DNA of 56,322 bases from Pseudomonadales bacterium (GCA_007131295.1 SLQW01000041.1:1-56322); one strand, 5' to 3'. Positions 14,880 through 24,049 are shown, numbered from the stretch's first letter. The notes: generated from the sequence alone by a model not told the origin. Translations and numbers: made by a program.

Positions 14880-15545
14880 ATGGCGCAGGAAACCATTGCG
14901 ATTCTCGGTGGCACAGGCGATCTCGGTACCGGCTTGGCCATACGCTGGTCCCGAGCAGGCCACCGCATCATCATCGGCTCCAGAACCCTGGAGAAGGCCG
15001 AGGCTGCCGTTGCCGCCCTGGCGGAAATCAGCCCCGACACCCCTGCCGAGGCGATGGAGAATGCGGACGCGGCCAAGGCCGGTGATGTGGTGGTACTGAC
15101 CGTACCGTTCGCCCATCAGATCTCGACCCTGGAAACGGTGAAACCCCACCTTGCAGGCAAGATCCTGATCGACGTCACGGTCCCGCTCATGCCGCCGAAG
15201 GTCGGCACCGTGCAACTGCCAGAAGAGGGCTGCGCCGGCACGCGAGCCCAGAATTTCCTCGGCGACGAAGTCAAGGTGGTCTCCGCGTTCCAGAACATCG
15301 CCGCCGATCTGCTGCAGGATCCAGAGCTTAAGATCGAGTGCGATGTTCTGGTCGCCGGCAACAACAAGGAGGCTCGACAGCGCGTGATCGAACTCGCAGC
15401 AGAGGCCGGCATGAACGGCTGGCACGCCGGTCCGATCGCCAACTCAGCGGCTGCCGAAGCCCTCACATCGATCCTCATTCAGATCAATCGCCAGGGAAAG
15501 ATCTCCCATTCGGGTATCAAGATCGTCGGCCAAGACGCCCACTGA
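14880..15545 (+). CDS. npdG: F420:NADPH oxidoreductase (NADPH-dependent F420 reductase)
   Basis: Cytoplasmic enzyme of 221 residues that passes hydride between NADPH and coenzyme F420, supplying F420H2 to the LLM enzymes. The Rossmann motif is IAILGGTGDLGTGLAIRW, and IIIGSRTLEKAE carries the Ser/Arg pair expected for NADP. AMENADAAKAGDVVVLTVPF and GPIANSAAAEALTSILIQIN are typical of the Fno/NpdG family. AAAGGGAGT lies just upstream of the ATG at 14880. It is the first gene of the operon; cofE begins four bases after its stop. Confidence 0.93.
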   Translation: MAQETIAILGGTGDLGTGLAIRWSRAGHRIIIGSRTLEKAEAAVAALAEISPDTPAEAMENADAAKAGDVVVLTVPFAHQISTLETVKPHLAGKILIDVTVPLMPPKVGTVQLPEEGCAGTRAQNFLGDEVKVVSAFQNIAADLLQDPELKIECDVLVAGNNKEARQRVIELAAEAGMNGWHAGPIANSAAAEALTSILIQINRQGKISHSGIKIVGQDAH

Positions 15546-15549
15546 AGTC

Positions 15550-16326
15550 ATGCCCGGTCGCCTGGAAATCGTTGCCTTGCCCGGCCTGCCCCAGGTCGGT
15601 GCGGGCGACGATCTCGCCGGCATGCTGCTCGAAGCACTAGAACGCGCCGGTCTCCAGCTGATTGCTGGAGACGTGCTGGTCCTGGCGCAGAAGATCGTTT
15701 CCAAGGCCGAGGGTCGCCTGGTTCGCCTCGCCGACGTTACGCCGACCCCGGAGGCCGAGCAGCTCGCTGCGGATACCGCCAAGGATCCGCGGCTGGTGCA
15801 ACTGATTCTCGACGAGTCCGCTGCCGTGGTTCGGCTGCGCAAGGGCAACCCCGGGGTCATCGTCGTCGAGCACCGTCTCGGCTGGATTCACGCCAATGCC
15901 GGCATTGATCAGTCCAACGTGAGCGAGGGCGATCCCGGAGATTGGGCCCTGCTGCTGCCCAGAGACCCGAACGCCTCCGCAGCACGCCTGCGCGCAGAGA
16001 TCCACGAACGCACCGGCGTCTTGGCGGGGATCCTGATCAACGACAGCTTCGGGCGGGCTTGGCGTGTAGGCACCTGCGGCACGGCCATCGGCAGCGCCGG
16101 CATCACGGTCGTCGAGGACCTCCGCGGCCAGCCCGACATGTTCGGCCGTACTCTGGAGGTGACGGTGGTCGGGCGCGGAGACGAGATCGCAGCAGCCGCG
16201 AGCCTCGTGATGGGCCAGGCGGGAGAAGGGACGCCCGCAGTCCTGCTGCGCGGCCTCGCTGCCGAGGACAGTCCGGCCACGGCTGCGGATCTGATCCGCC
16301 CACGGCAGGAAGACCTGTTCCGATGA
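15550..16326 (+). CDS. cofE: Coenzyme F420-0:L-glutamate ligase
   Basis: GTP-dependent ligase of 258 residues that adds the first glutamates to F420-0. The family is marked by GDVLVLAQKIVSKAEGR near residue 40, VVEHRLGWIHANAGIDQSN, LINDSFGRAWRVGTCGTAIG and GRGDEIAAAASLVMGQAGEG. It is a single-domain CofE: the C-terminal FMN-binding dehydro-F420 reductase domain present in actinobacterial FbiB is absent. Its stop codon overlaps the cofD start in ATGA, so the two are translationally coupled. No strong ribosome site precedes the ATG, which lies four bases after the npdG stop. Confidence 0.94.
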   Translation: MPGRLEIVALPGLPQVGAGDDLAGMLLEALERAGLQLIAGDVLVLAQKIVSKAEGRLVRLADVTPTPEAEQLAADTAKDPRLVQLILDESAAVVRLRKGNPGVIVVEHRLGWIHANAGIDQSNVSEGDPGDWALLLPRDPNASAARLRAEIHERTGVLAGILINDSFGRAWRVGTCGTAIGSAGITVVEDLRGQPDMFGRTLEVTVVGRGDEIAAAASLVMGQAGEGTPAVLLRGLAAEDSPATAADLIRPRQEDLFR

Positions 16327-17294
16327 CCGCTCCCCGCCGGCGCATTCTGGCGCTCACCGGCGGCGTCGGCGGGGCCAAGCTTGCGCTCGGTCTTGCGCGG
16401 ATGCCCGATCCGGGAGCGCTGACTTTTCTGGTCAACACCGGCGACGACTTCGAACACCTCGGACTCAGCATCTGTCCGGATATCGACACGCTGCTCTACA
16501 CCCTCGCCGACGAGGCGAATCCGGAAACCGGCTGGGGGCGACGCAATGAAAGCTGGCGCTGCCTCGAAGCCCTGGCTGAGATGGGGGCCGACACTTGGTT
16601 CAAGCTGGGCGATCGCGATCTCGCCACCCACCTGATCCGCAGTGCAGCGCTCAGGGCCGGCACTCCGCTCACGGCTGTCACGGCACAGCTGGCGCGGGCC
16701 CTGAACGTCGAGCACACGATCCTGCCCATGAGCGATAGCCGTATAGCCACGATCATCGACACGCCCCTGGGAGAACTGGCGTTTCAGCACTACTTCGTAC
16801 GGGAACGCTGCGAACCGAAGGTACTCGGTGTCCGCTTCGAGGGCAGCGCCGCAGCGCGCATGCCGGAGGGCCTGGAGGCGCTGCTGGCGGATCCGGCGCT
16901 CGCGGGCATCCTGATCTGTCCCTCGAACCCCTTCGTCAGCATTGATCCCATTCTGGCAGTGCCCGGGTTGCGTGCCGCACTCGCAGCCAGCAATGCCCCC
17001 GTGGTAGCCGTCTCACCGATCATTCAGGGTGCGGCGATCAAAGGCCCGACGGCAAAGATGATGGCGGAGATGGACGTACCGCGCGATGCGGTCACCGTGG
17101 CCAGGCACTACGGATCCCTGCTCGACGGCTACATCGTCGATACGAGCGATGCCCATCTGGTCGCCGAGGTCGAGGCGCTCGGTATCACGGCTGTCGCCAC
17201 CCCCACGCTCATGCTAACGTTGCAAGACAAGATTAATTTGGCGCAGGCCGCGTTGGATTTCTTGACGTCCGTCTCCGAATCTACCGCTAGCTGA
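16323..17294 (+). CDS. cofD: 2-phospho-L-lactate transferase (F420-0 synthase)
   Basis: Transferase of 323 residues that joins the activated phospho-acid (lactyl-, glyceryl- or enolpyruvyl-diphosphoguanosine) to the deazaflavin Fo. It opens with the diagnostic LALTGGVGGAKLALGLAR, then LVNTGDDFEHLGLSICPDID, WFKLGDRDLATHLIR and LICPSNPFVSIDPILAVPG. The start at 16323 overlaps the cofE stop by four bases; a longer reading frame upstream lies inside cofE and is not used. A 32-bp gap with AGGAGGG follows before cofC. Confidence 0.95.
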   Translation: MTAPRRRILALTGGVGGAKLALGLARMPDPGALTFLVNTGDDFEHLGLSICPDIDTLLYTLADEANPETGWGRRNESWRCLEALAEMGADTWFKLGDRDLATHLIRSAALRAGTPLTAVTAQLARALNVEHTILPMSDSRIATIIDTPLGELAFQHYFVRERCEPKVLGVRFEGSAAARMPEGLEALLADPALAGILICPSNPFVSIDPILAVPGLRAALAASNAPVVAVSPIIQGAAIKGPTAKMMAEMDVPRDAVTVARHYGSLLDGYIVDTSDAHLVAEVEALGITAVATPTLMLTLQDKINLAQAALDFLTSVSESTAS

Positions 17295-17326
17295 AACCGG
17301 ATCCGGCCAGGAGGGTTTTCTCCGCC

Positions 17327-18031
17327 GTGTGGGCCATCGTGCCGATCAAGCACTTCGAACTCGCCAAGGCGCGGCTCGCGCCGGTGTTGACCCCGGAGCA
17401 ACGCCGCGACCTGATGCGCGCTATGGCCACGGACGTCCTCGAGAGCCTTGCGGCAACGCGCGGCATCGAGCGCATACTCGTGGTTTCCAGCGAGCCGGAA
17501 ATCGACGCATTAGCGCATTCGGTAGGCGCTGAAGTGGTGGCCGATGACGGCCAAGGGCTGAATGCTGCCGTGGCGAAAGGCGCGCGCATCGCGGCCGAAG
17601 CAGACGCCGATGGTGTTCTCATCGTGCACGGAGACCTGCCGCTGGCGCAGGCGAACGCGTTCGCCGCGATCCTCGCCGCCCATGGCGAGGCACCGGCTGT
17701 CACCGTGGTGCCCGATGGCCGCGAGGACGGCAGCAACTGCCTCGCCTGTTCACCACCGCAGGCGATCGACTTCCACTTCGGGCGCGCGAGCTGTTCGGCG
17801 CACCTTGCGGCCGCGCGAGCGCGAGGCATCGAGCCGCTGAAACTCGCGCTCCCTGGCCTGGCGCTGGACATTGACTGCGCCGAGGATATTGCTGTGCTGC
17901 TGGCGGCCGAGCACGACGGGCGCTCGGTGGCACTGCTCCGCGCCTCCGGTATAGCATCGCGCGTGATTAGGACCACAATGCAGGATTCTGCACCCGTGCA
18001 GGTATCCGCAAAGCTTGGGGGAAGTGCATGA
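17327..18031 (+). CDS. cofC: 2-phospho-L-lactate (or 3-phosphoglycerate) guanylyltransferase
   Basis: Nucleotidyltransferase of 234 residues that activates a phospho-acid with GTP for CofD. Family signature MWAIVPIKHFELAKARLAPV at the N-terminus, then ILVVSSEPEI, VVADDGQGLNAAVAKGA and HGDLPLAQANAF. It starts with GTG at 17327, with AGGAGGG 11 bases upstream. Which acid it takes (2-phospholactate, phosphoenolpyruvate or 3-phosphoglycerate, as in the Paraburkholderia enzyme) cannot be read directly; the missing dehydro-F420 reductase domain in the operon argues against phosphoenolpyruvate. Its stop overlaps the fbiC start by four bases. Confidence 0.93.
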   Translation: MWAIVPIKHFELAKARLAPVLTPEQRRDLMRAMATDVLESLAATRGIERILVVSSEPEIDALAHSVGAEVVADDGQGLNAAVAKGARIAAEADADGVLIVHGDLPLAQANAFAAILAAHGEAPAVTVVPDGREDGSNCLACSPPQAIDFHFGRASCSAHLAAARARGIEPLKLALPGLALDIDCAEDIAVLLAAEHDGRSVALLRASGIASRVIRTTMQDSAPVQVSAKLGGSA

Positions 18032-20565
18032 AAGCTGACAGTGCTGCCGTCACTGCCGCCGCTCTGCGCGGCACTCGACCGACTGCCGAAGAGGCCATGA
18101 CGCTCGCATCGGAGGATGATGTCGTCGCCTTGATGACTGTGGCCCGCCAGCTGCGGGATCAGGGTTTCGGTGACGTCGTCACGTACTCGCGCAAGATCTT
18201 CATTCCCCTGACGCAGCTTTGCCGCGATGTGTGCCACTACTGCACGTTCGCAACCACACCGCGCCACCTCGAACATGTTTACATGCCCATCGACGAAGTG
18301 GTCGAAACCGCTCGCCGGGGTGCCGCTGCCGGATGCCGGGAGGCTCTGTTCACGCTCGGCGAGAAACCCGAGCTGCGTTATCGTGCCGCCCGCGAGGCGC
18401 TGGCAGAGATGGGTTATGAGAGCACGGTCGATTATTTGGAGGCCGCCGCCCGCGCAGTGTTCGAGTCCACCGGACTGCTGCCGCACCTGAATCCGGGCAA
18501 TCTCACACCGGAGGAGTTTCAGCGCCTGCGCGCGGTTTCCGCCTCCATGGGCATCATGCTCGAGTCTGCCGCCGAGCGGCTGACAGAGAAAGGCATGCCC
18601 CATTACGGGTCACCCGACAAGATACCCGCGGTACGCCTGCAGACCCTCGACGATGCGGGCATCGCCCGGGTTCCTTTCACCAGCGGCATCCTCATTGGCA
18701 TCGGCGAAACGCGCGCAGAACGGATCGAGTCGCTACTCGCCATCCGCGACAGCCATGACCGTCATGGCCACATTCAGGAAGTCATCATCCAGAACTTCCG
18801 CGCCAAGCCAGGTACGCGCATGGCGAGCGCACCCGAGCCCGACCTCGAAGAGATGCTCTGGACGCTGGCCGTGGCCCGTATCGTTTTCGGTCCCGGAATG
18901 AGTCTGCAGGCGCCGCCGAATCTGAGTCCGGGCGTGTTGCCGCGCCTCGTGGACGCCGGCATCAACGACTGGGGAGGTGTGTCTCCGGTGACACCGGATT
19001 ACGTCAATCCGGAAGCACCCTGGCCCCACCTCGAGCAGCTCGCCCGGGAGACGGAAGGCGCCGGCAAACTTCTCCACGAACGGCTGACGATCTATCCGCG
19101 CTACGCCCAGCGCTACGAAACCTGGCTCGCGCCGGAACTGCAGACGGCGGTACTGCGACAGGTGGATGCGGAAGGCCTGCCGCGTACCGACGACTGGACG
19201 CCGGGCGCCGACGTCGATCCTCCCGCCGAGGACCTTGCCCGCATCGGGCGCGAGCCGGACCTCGACCGCGTCGACCCGGGAATTCTGGCGATTTTGGACC
19301 GTGCGAACGCAGGTGAGCGTCTCGAAGAAAGCGAAATCGTGCGCCTGTTCAGCGCCCGAGGTGAAGCTTTCACCGCAGTGTGCGCCGCGGCAGATCGCCT
19401 GCGCCGCCGCGAGAACGGCGATGTAGTCAGCTTTTGCGTCAACCGCAACATCAATTACACGAACGTCTGCTACTTCAAGTGCCAGTTCTGCGCGTTTTCG
19501 AAAGGCAAGCTATCGGAGAACCTGCGCGGCCGCCCCTACGATCTCGACCTGGCCGAGATTCAACGGCGCGTTCGCGAGGCATGGGATCGCGGTGCGACCG
19601 AAGTCTGCATGCAGGGCGGCATCCATCCCGAGTACACGGGCGATACCTACCTGGCCATCGTCAACGCGGTGAAGCAGGCCTGTCCGGACATCCACGTGCA
19701 CGCCTTCACACCCCTTGAAATCTGGCAGGGCGCACAGACCCTCGGCATCGACGTCGCAACCTATCTTGGGCGTCTGAAGGATGCAGGCCTCAGCACCCTG
19801 CCGGGTACCGCAGCGGAAATCCTCGACGACGAAGTCCGAGCCATCATCTGCCCCGACAAGATCAATACGGCGCAGTGGCTGGAAGTGATGGAGACCGCTC
19901 ACCGAGCCGGTATCCGCACTACTTCGACCATCATGTACGGCCACGTAGACCGCCCGGAAAACTGGGCCCGACATCTGCTGCGCCTGCGCGATCTGCAGGA
20001 ACGTACCGGCGGGTTCACGGAACTCGTTCCCCTGCCTTTCGTGCACATGGAAGCACCGCTTTATCTCAAGGGACGGGCGCGCAAAGGACCCACATTCCGC
20101 GAGGCCGTGCTGATGCACGCGGTTGCACGCCTGACACTGCATCCGCTCATCCGGAACATCCAGGCGTCCTGGGTGAAGATGGGGCATCTCGGCGTTGCTG
20201 CCTGCCTCAACGCCGGTTGCAACGACCTCGGTGGGACGCTCATGAACGAGACCATCACCCGTGCCGCCGGAGCGTCGCACGGGCAGGAGACCTCACCGCG
20301 CCAGATGCGCGCCATGATCGAGGGGCTGGGCCGGCAGCCGGTCCAGCGCGCCACCGACTACGGCGAAGTCACGGAGGAGCGGGTGAAGGCAGGCCTCGAT
20401 GCCACCGGCCTGATCCCGATCGTGAACACGCCTGCCCGGCGTTACGAGCGCAAGCGCAAGCCGACACTGCTGCGACCTGGGCTGGAGGTGACGCCGGCAA
20501 AGCCATACACCGGCTTCCATCCCGGAGAAACCGAGCAGGAGTTCATCGACGCGATGCATCTCTGA
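18028..20565 (+). CDS. fbiC: Bifunctional Fo synthase (CofG-CofH fusion)
   Basis: Radical-SAM double enzyme of 845 residues that makes the deazaflavin chromophore Fo from tyrosine and 5-amino-6-ribitylamino-uracil. The N-terminal CofG half carries CRDVCHYC (Cys65, Cys69, Cys72) and PHLNPGNLTPEEFQRLR. The C-terminal CofH half begins near residue 440 and carries CYFKCQFC (Cys481, Cys485, Cys488) with NINYTNV before it and AFSKGKLSENLRG after it. Both iron-sulfur motifs are intact. The fusion is the actinobacterial FbiC arrangement, also found in F420-producing proteobacteria. It is the last gene of the operon, coupled to cofC by ATGA. Confidence 0.96.
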   Translation: MKADSAAVTAAALRGTRPTAEEAMTLASEDDVVALMTVARQLRDQGFGDVVTYSRKIFIPLTQLCRDVCHYCTFATTPRHLEHVYMPIDEVVETARRGAAAGCREALFTLGEKPELRYRAAREALAEMGYESTVDYLEAAARAVFESTGLLPHLNPGNLTPEEFQRLRAVSASMGIMLESAAERLTEKGMPHYGSPDKIPAVRLQTLDDAGIARVPFTSGILIGIGETRAERIESLLAIRDSHDRHGHIQEVIIQNFRAKPGTRMASAPEPDLEEMLWTLAVARIVFGPGMSLQAPPNLSPGVLPRLVDAGINDWGGVSPVTPDYVNPEAPWPHLEQLARETEGAGKLLHERLTIYPRYAQRYETWLAPELQTAVLRQVDAEGLPRTDDWTPGADVDPPAEDLARIGREPDLDRVDPGILAILDRANAGERLEESEIVRLFSARGEAFTAVCAAADRLRRRENGDVVSFCVNRNINYTNVCYFKCQFCAFSKGKLSENLRGRPYDLDLAEIQRRVREAWDRGATEVCMQGGIHPEYTGDTYLAIVNAVKQACPDIHVHAFTPLEIWQGAQTLGIDVATYLGRLKDAGLSTLPGTAAEILDDEVRAIICPDKINTAQWLEVMETAHRAGIRTTSTIMYGHVDRPENWARHLLRLRDLQERTGGFTELVPLPFVHMEAPLYLKGRARKGPTFREAVLMHAVARLTLHPLIRNIQASWVKMGHLGVAACLNAGCNDLGGTLMNETITRAAGASHGQETSPRQMRAMIEGLGRQPVQRATDYGEVTEERVKAGLDATGLIPIVNTPARRYERKRKPTLLRPGLEVTPAKPYTGFHPGETEQEFIDAMHL

Positions 20566-20767
20566 GCGTCTCTTCGCATACGAGGACGCGCCCAGGTGGA
20601 TGAACGGCGACCTTGCGCACTCCACTGAAGTGCGCGGCGCCGCTTTCGTGCATTAGCTGCCGGCAGGCGTTCGCTGATCGACTTCCGTGGGCTTGCGTCT
20701 ATGGAGCGCGATCTTCCGCCTTGGCTCGACATGGGTCAGAGCGCCTGGAACTCCGTTGCGCCCACGC

Positions 20768-21628
20768 TCAAGCGTCGTCTTCTTCCTCGTCGATGAGTTC
20801 CTCGGCCATGCGCTCGAGAAAGTCTGTCACTGCACCAAGACTGCGCTGCGGCAGCAGCAGGACAAGACGATCGACCCCAAGGGACTCGTACGCTTCAAGA
20901 TCCTCGTAGGTCGGCGTCTCCCGCGGCGTGATCGTGATCTCGAGATCACCGAGCCACTCGGGCCGGTCGACGATTTCCTCTGCAGCCTCTATGCCCTCCA
21001 GGGACTCCGAGGTCGTCTCCAGATCCATGGCGAATCCGTACCAGCCATGGCAGCTCGCGACTGCTCTGCGATAGGCAACGGCACTCATGCCTCCGCCAAC
21101 GATCGGCAGGCGGTCGCCACGCGCAGGGCGGGGGCGAGCCTGAATTCCGCTGAAACTCACGAACTCACCATCGAAACTCGGCTGGTCGCTCGACCAAAGT
21201 TCACGCAGCACCTCAATGAATTCGTCGGTCCTCCGACCCCGCTCTTCGAACGGAATGCCCAAAGCCTCGAACTCCTGCCGCAGATATCCGGCGCCGACGC
21301 CAAGAATCAGCCGGCCGTCGCAGAGCACATCGAGACTGGCCATCTCCTTCGCCAGAACCAACGGATTGCGCTGAGCGATCAGGGTGATGCCGGTACCGAG
21401 CAGGATGTCATCGGTGATGGCCGCCGCATACGCGAGGGCCGTCGACGGATGCAGCATGGGCGTCAACGGCGGAGCGGGCGATGGCGACACCTGGGGATCC
21501 GGAAGGACGACATGCTCGCCAGTCCAGAGCGAGTCGAATCCTAGTTCCTCGGCCAGTTCCGCGACTTCCGCAATCGCATCAGGGTCGGCACAGACCCCGA
21601 AGTTGATTCCGAAGATTCCGATCTTCAC
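20768..21628 (-). CDS. LLM class F420-dependent oxidoreductase (Rv2161c-like)
   Basis: Luciferase-like fold enzyme of 286 residues, expected to use F420H2. Motifs: IAEVAELAEELGFDSLWTGE, HVVLPDP, LLGTGITLIAQRNPLVLAKE, MASLDVLCDGRLILGVGAGY and FEERGRRTDEFIEVLREL. These resemble the Rv2161c-type group and the paralogue at 43045-43905. I chose the GTG at 21628 because GGGAGGTC lies six bases upstream; the in-frame ATG at 21688 would add residues outside the fold. It is convergent with the end of the F420 operon, about 200 bp from the fbiC stop, and divergent from the MFS gene. The tail is strikingly acidic (EELIDEEEDDA). Confidence 0.9.
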   Translation of the reverse strand: MKIGIFGINFGVCADPDAIAEVAELAEELGFDSLWTGEHVVLPDPQVSPSPAPPLTPMLHPSTALAYAAAITDDILLGTGITLIAQRNPLVLAKEMASLDVLCDGRLILGVGAGYLRQEFEALGIPFEERGRRTDEFIEVLRELWSSDQPSFDGEFVSFSGIQARPRPARGDRLPIVGGGMSAVAYRRAVASCHGWYGFAMDLETTSESLEGIEAAEEIVDRPEWLGDLEITITPRETPTYEDLEAYESLGVDRLVLLLPQRSLGAVTDFLERMAEELIDEEEDDA

Positions 21629-21663
21629 AAGCGACCTCCCTCGACTTTCGGCGACGCTAGCAG

Positions 21664-23253
21664 ATGGTCCAGCGTGGCGCCATCGCAAACCATCTGCTCA
21701 CGCAAACAAATTCGATGCTGCAATTCCATCGCCGTTCCGCGATGCTAGCCGAGCGATCAATTCGTCACTTCGGAGCGTCCTTGAGTAGCCCGCCCACGTC
21801 TTCGACCGAGGTTCCAGGCGACCCGAACACCTTCGTCCCCAGCGATCGTATTACCGTTACGGGAGCCCCCGCGGCAAGCACCCTGGGCTGGACCTCCTGG
21901 GCTCTGTTCGAATGGGCCCGCAATCCTTATGTCATCCTGGTCACGATCTACGTCTTTGCACCGTACTTCTCGACCCAGGTGGCGGGAGATCCGGTGCGCG
22001 GCCAGGCGCTGCTGGGCGACGCCAACAAGTACGCCGGATTCATGATCGCATTGATGGCACCGTTCGCGGGCGCCATCGCTGACCGCAGTGGTCGCCGCAA
22101 GCCCTGGATCGCCTGTTTCATCATCATCATGGCGCCGGCCATGGCCGCGCTCTGGTTCGCCGTTCCCGGTGATGGCGGCCTGGGTGTCGTACCGACGCTG
22201 GCCTGCATCGTCATCATCGCCATGTGCTTCGAATTCGGCGCTGTTTTTCACAACGCCATGCTGCCGCACGTCGCGCCGGCGAACAGGATCGGTTTCGTCA
22301 GCGGCCTCGCCATCAGCCTCGGTAACGTGGCGGGCCTACTGCTCATGGTATCGGTACTGTTCCTGCTCGCCCTGCCCGGTACCGTCGACTGGGGTTGGGT
22401 CCCACAGGAGGCCTGGTTCGGTATCGACCAGCAGCGCTTCGAAGACGCCCGCATCGTCGGCCCGCTGACCGCAGCCTGGCTGCTCCTGTTCGCATTGCCG
22501 CTGCTCCTGTTCACTCCGGACGGCGCCAAGGGTGTTGCGATCCGCACGGCGGTCAGCCAGGGACTGCGCGAGGTTCGCGATACCCTCAAACAGCTCTCCC
22601 ACTACCGCAACATCGCGACCTACCTCGTCGTGCGCATGCTCTACAACGACGGCCTCGTGGGCATTCTCATCTTCGGCGGTGTCTACGCTGCCGGCGTCTT
22701 CAGCTGGGGAACCGTGCACATGCTGCTGTTCGGCATTTTCATGTCGGCGGCGGCAGCGATTGGTGGCTACGTCGGCGGTTGGCTCGATGACCGTCTCGGT
22801 TCCAAACGCGCGATTCTGATCAGCGTCGGCGGAACGGCAGTGCTGCTCTGCACCGGGGTCTCGATCACGCCCGAGGAGATCCTCTTCGTGCTGCCTTACG
22901 ATGCCGACACAGCCGGCCGCCTCTGGTCCGCTCCGTACTTCAACACGCTGCCGGAGTTTCTCTATTTCCTGAACGGGCTCGGCTTCGCCATGTTCGTGAC
23001 CTCAGCCTTCGCATCGTCGCGGACGATGATGGCTCGGATCTCACCGCCGAGCATGACCACTCAGTTTTTCGGCCTCTATGCACTCTCGGGGACCGCTACC
23101 GCGTTCCTCGGACCCTGGTTGGTGGGTGCAACGACCGCAGCATTCGCCAGTCAGCGGGTGGGCTACGCTTCACTGATCGTGTTTTTTGTCGTCGGTTTCA
23201 TCGGCATGCTGTTCGTGCGTGAGGAACGGGCGACCTCGCACCGCGACGCCTGA
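21664..23253 (+). CDS. MFS transporter, Atg22/UMF1-like
   Basis: Inner-membrane transporter with about twelve membrane segments. The first segment region reads GWTSWALFEWARNPYVILV, close to the W-x-x-(Y/F)-(D/E)-WANxxY signature of the Atg22-like (UMF1) group, then GFMIALMAPFAGAIADRSGR, the loop typical of MFS antiporters. Substrate unknown; amino-acid-like efflux is only a family hint. The start is uncertain: the ATG at 21664 has no ribosome site, and a TTG at 21781 preceded by GGAG would remove 39 unconserved residues and fit the family length better. It is divergent from the LLM gene at 20768-21628. Confidence 0.8.
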   Translation: MVQRGAIANHLLTQTNSMLQFHRRSAMLAERSIRHFGASLSSPPTSSTEVPGDPNTFVPSDRITVTGAPAASTLGWTSWALFEWARNPYVILVTIYVFAPYFSTQVAGDPVRGQALLGDANKYAGFMIALMAPFAGAIADRSGRRKPWIACFIIIMAPAMAALWFAVPGDGGLGVVPTLACIVIIAMCFEFGAVFHNAMLPHVAPANRIGFVSGLAISLGNVAGLLLMVSVLFLLALPGTVDWGWVPQEAWFGIDQQRFEDARIVGPLTAAWLLLFALPLLLFTPDGAKGVAIRTAVSQGLREVRDTLKQLSHYRNIATYLVVRMLYNDGLVGILIFGGVYAAGVFSWGTVHMLLFGIFMSAAAAIGGYVGGWLDDRLGSKRAILISVGGTAVLLCTGVSITPEEILFVLPYDADTAGRLWSAPYFNTLPEFLYFLNGLGFAMFVTSAFASSRTMMARISPPSMTTQFFGLYALSGTATAFLGPWLVGATTAAFASQRVGYASLIVFFVVGFIGMLFVREERATSHRDA

Positions 23254-23260
23254 TACCCGC

Positions 23261-24049
23261 TCAACTTTCACGGCGCTTGCGCGGGGGGATGGTCACCCGC
23301 TCACCCGGCGCGAGATCACGACCGCGCCCCTCGCCCACCTGGAGCTGCACCACCGATTCGAACGCTTCAGCGCCTGGCTCCACCTTCCACAGCCGCTCCG
23401 GAAGCCAGCCGCTGGCCTTTCCAGCATCGGTAGCGCTCGCCAGAATCCAGCGCGCGCGTACGCGCCGGGCCAGGGCCATGCACTCTTCGAGCTCCATGCT
23501 CAGATTCACGCCGAGCATGCGCACCCGCTCCACCGGTGTGATGAGCACGTCGACTCCGCGTTCGAGCAGCGGGTGGCGCTCCGGTGCAAGATGGTGCTCG
23601 ATAAAGATCTTCACGCCATCTGCCAGCGACTCCAACAGCACCCCAATGCCGAGCGCACCGAACGGAAAGCGCGGCCGGATACCATGCAGAGCCAGCTTGC
23701 CGTCCAGCTGCAGCCTGGACCCGGCCCCCAACGCCATGGTGCGCTGGAATCCGAGCCGGCGCGCCGCTGCGACTGCCCTTGGCGGGCCGATGACCCGCAA
23801 GCCCTTGTCCAGAGCCGCCAGCGTAGGCAGGTGCGCCTGGCCTGGAAGCGACGATGTCAGAACGACGATGTCAGGCGACACCAGATCTCGCGGCCTTAAG
23901 GCGACGGGCTGGCCATGCATCCGCTTATAGAGACGCCCGCCGCGACCGACGTCCAGATCGTCCACAAGCCAGGGATCGACGATGACCCGCTGTCCGTGGC
24001 AGTGGATGCACCAGCTCCTGAAGTCATCGATGCGCTCGATCTCGATCAT
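23261..24049 (-). CDS. Metallo-beta-lactamase-fold protein, metal motif degenerate
   Basis: Protein of 262 residues with the layout of the UlaG-like branch of the metallo-beta-lactamase fold: MIEIERIDDFRSWCIHCHG, VIVDPWLVDD, then VVLTSSLPGQAHLPTLAALD where HxHxDH should be, and IFIEHHLAPE further on. Only one His of the usual motif is retained (in GQAH), so hydrolytic activity is doubtful or uses another metal arrangement. Related plant and cyanobacterial proteins with a SxxLxxxAH version exist to my knowledge. It ends eight bases from the convergent MFS stop and lies downstream of the acyl-CoA dehydrogenase, possibly on one transcript. Confidence 0.65.
   Translation of the reverse strand: MIEIERIDDFRSWCIHCHGQRVIVDPWLVDDLDVGRGGRLYKRMHGQPVALRPRDLVSPDIVVLTSSLPGQAHLPTLAALDKGLRVIGPPRAVAAARRLGFQRTMALGAGSRLQLDGKLALHGIRPRFPFGALGIGVLLESLADGVKIFIEHHLAPERHPLLERGVDVLITPVERVRMLGVNLSMELEECMALARRVRARWILASATDAGKASGWLPERLWKVEPGAEAFESVVQLQVGEGRGRDLAPGERVTIPPRKRRES

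Noticed and set aside
21664-21780. The first 39 codons of the MFS gene as a true N-terminus
   Set aside because: They are not conserved-looking, and a TTG at 21781 with GGAG upstream may be the real start. The longer coordinates are kept only because the ATG cannot be excluded.
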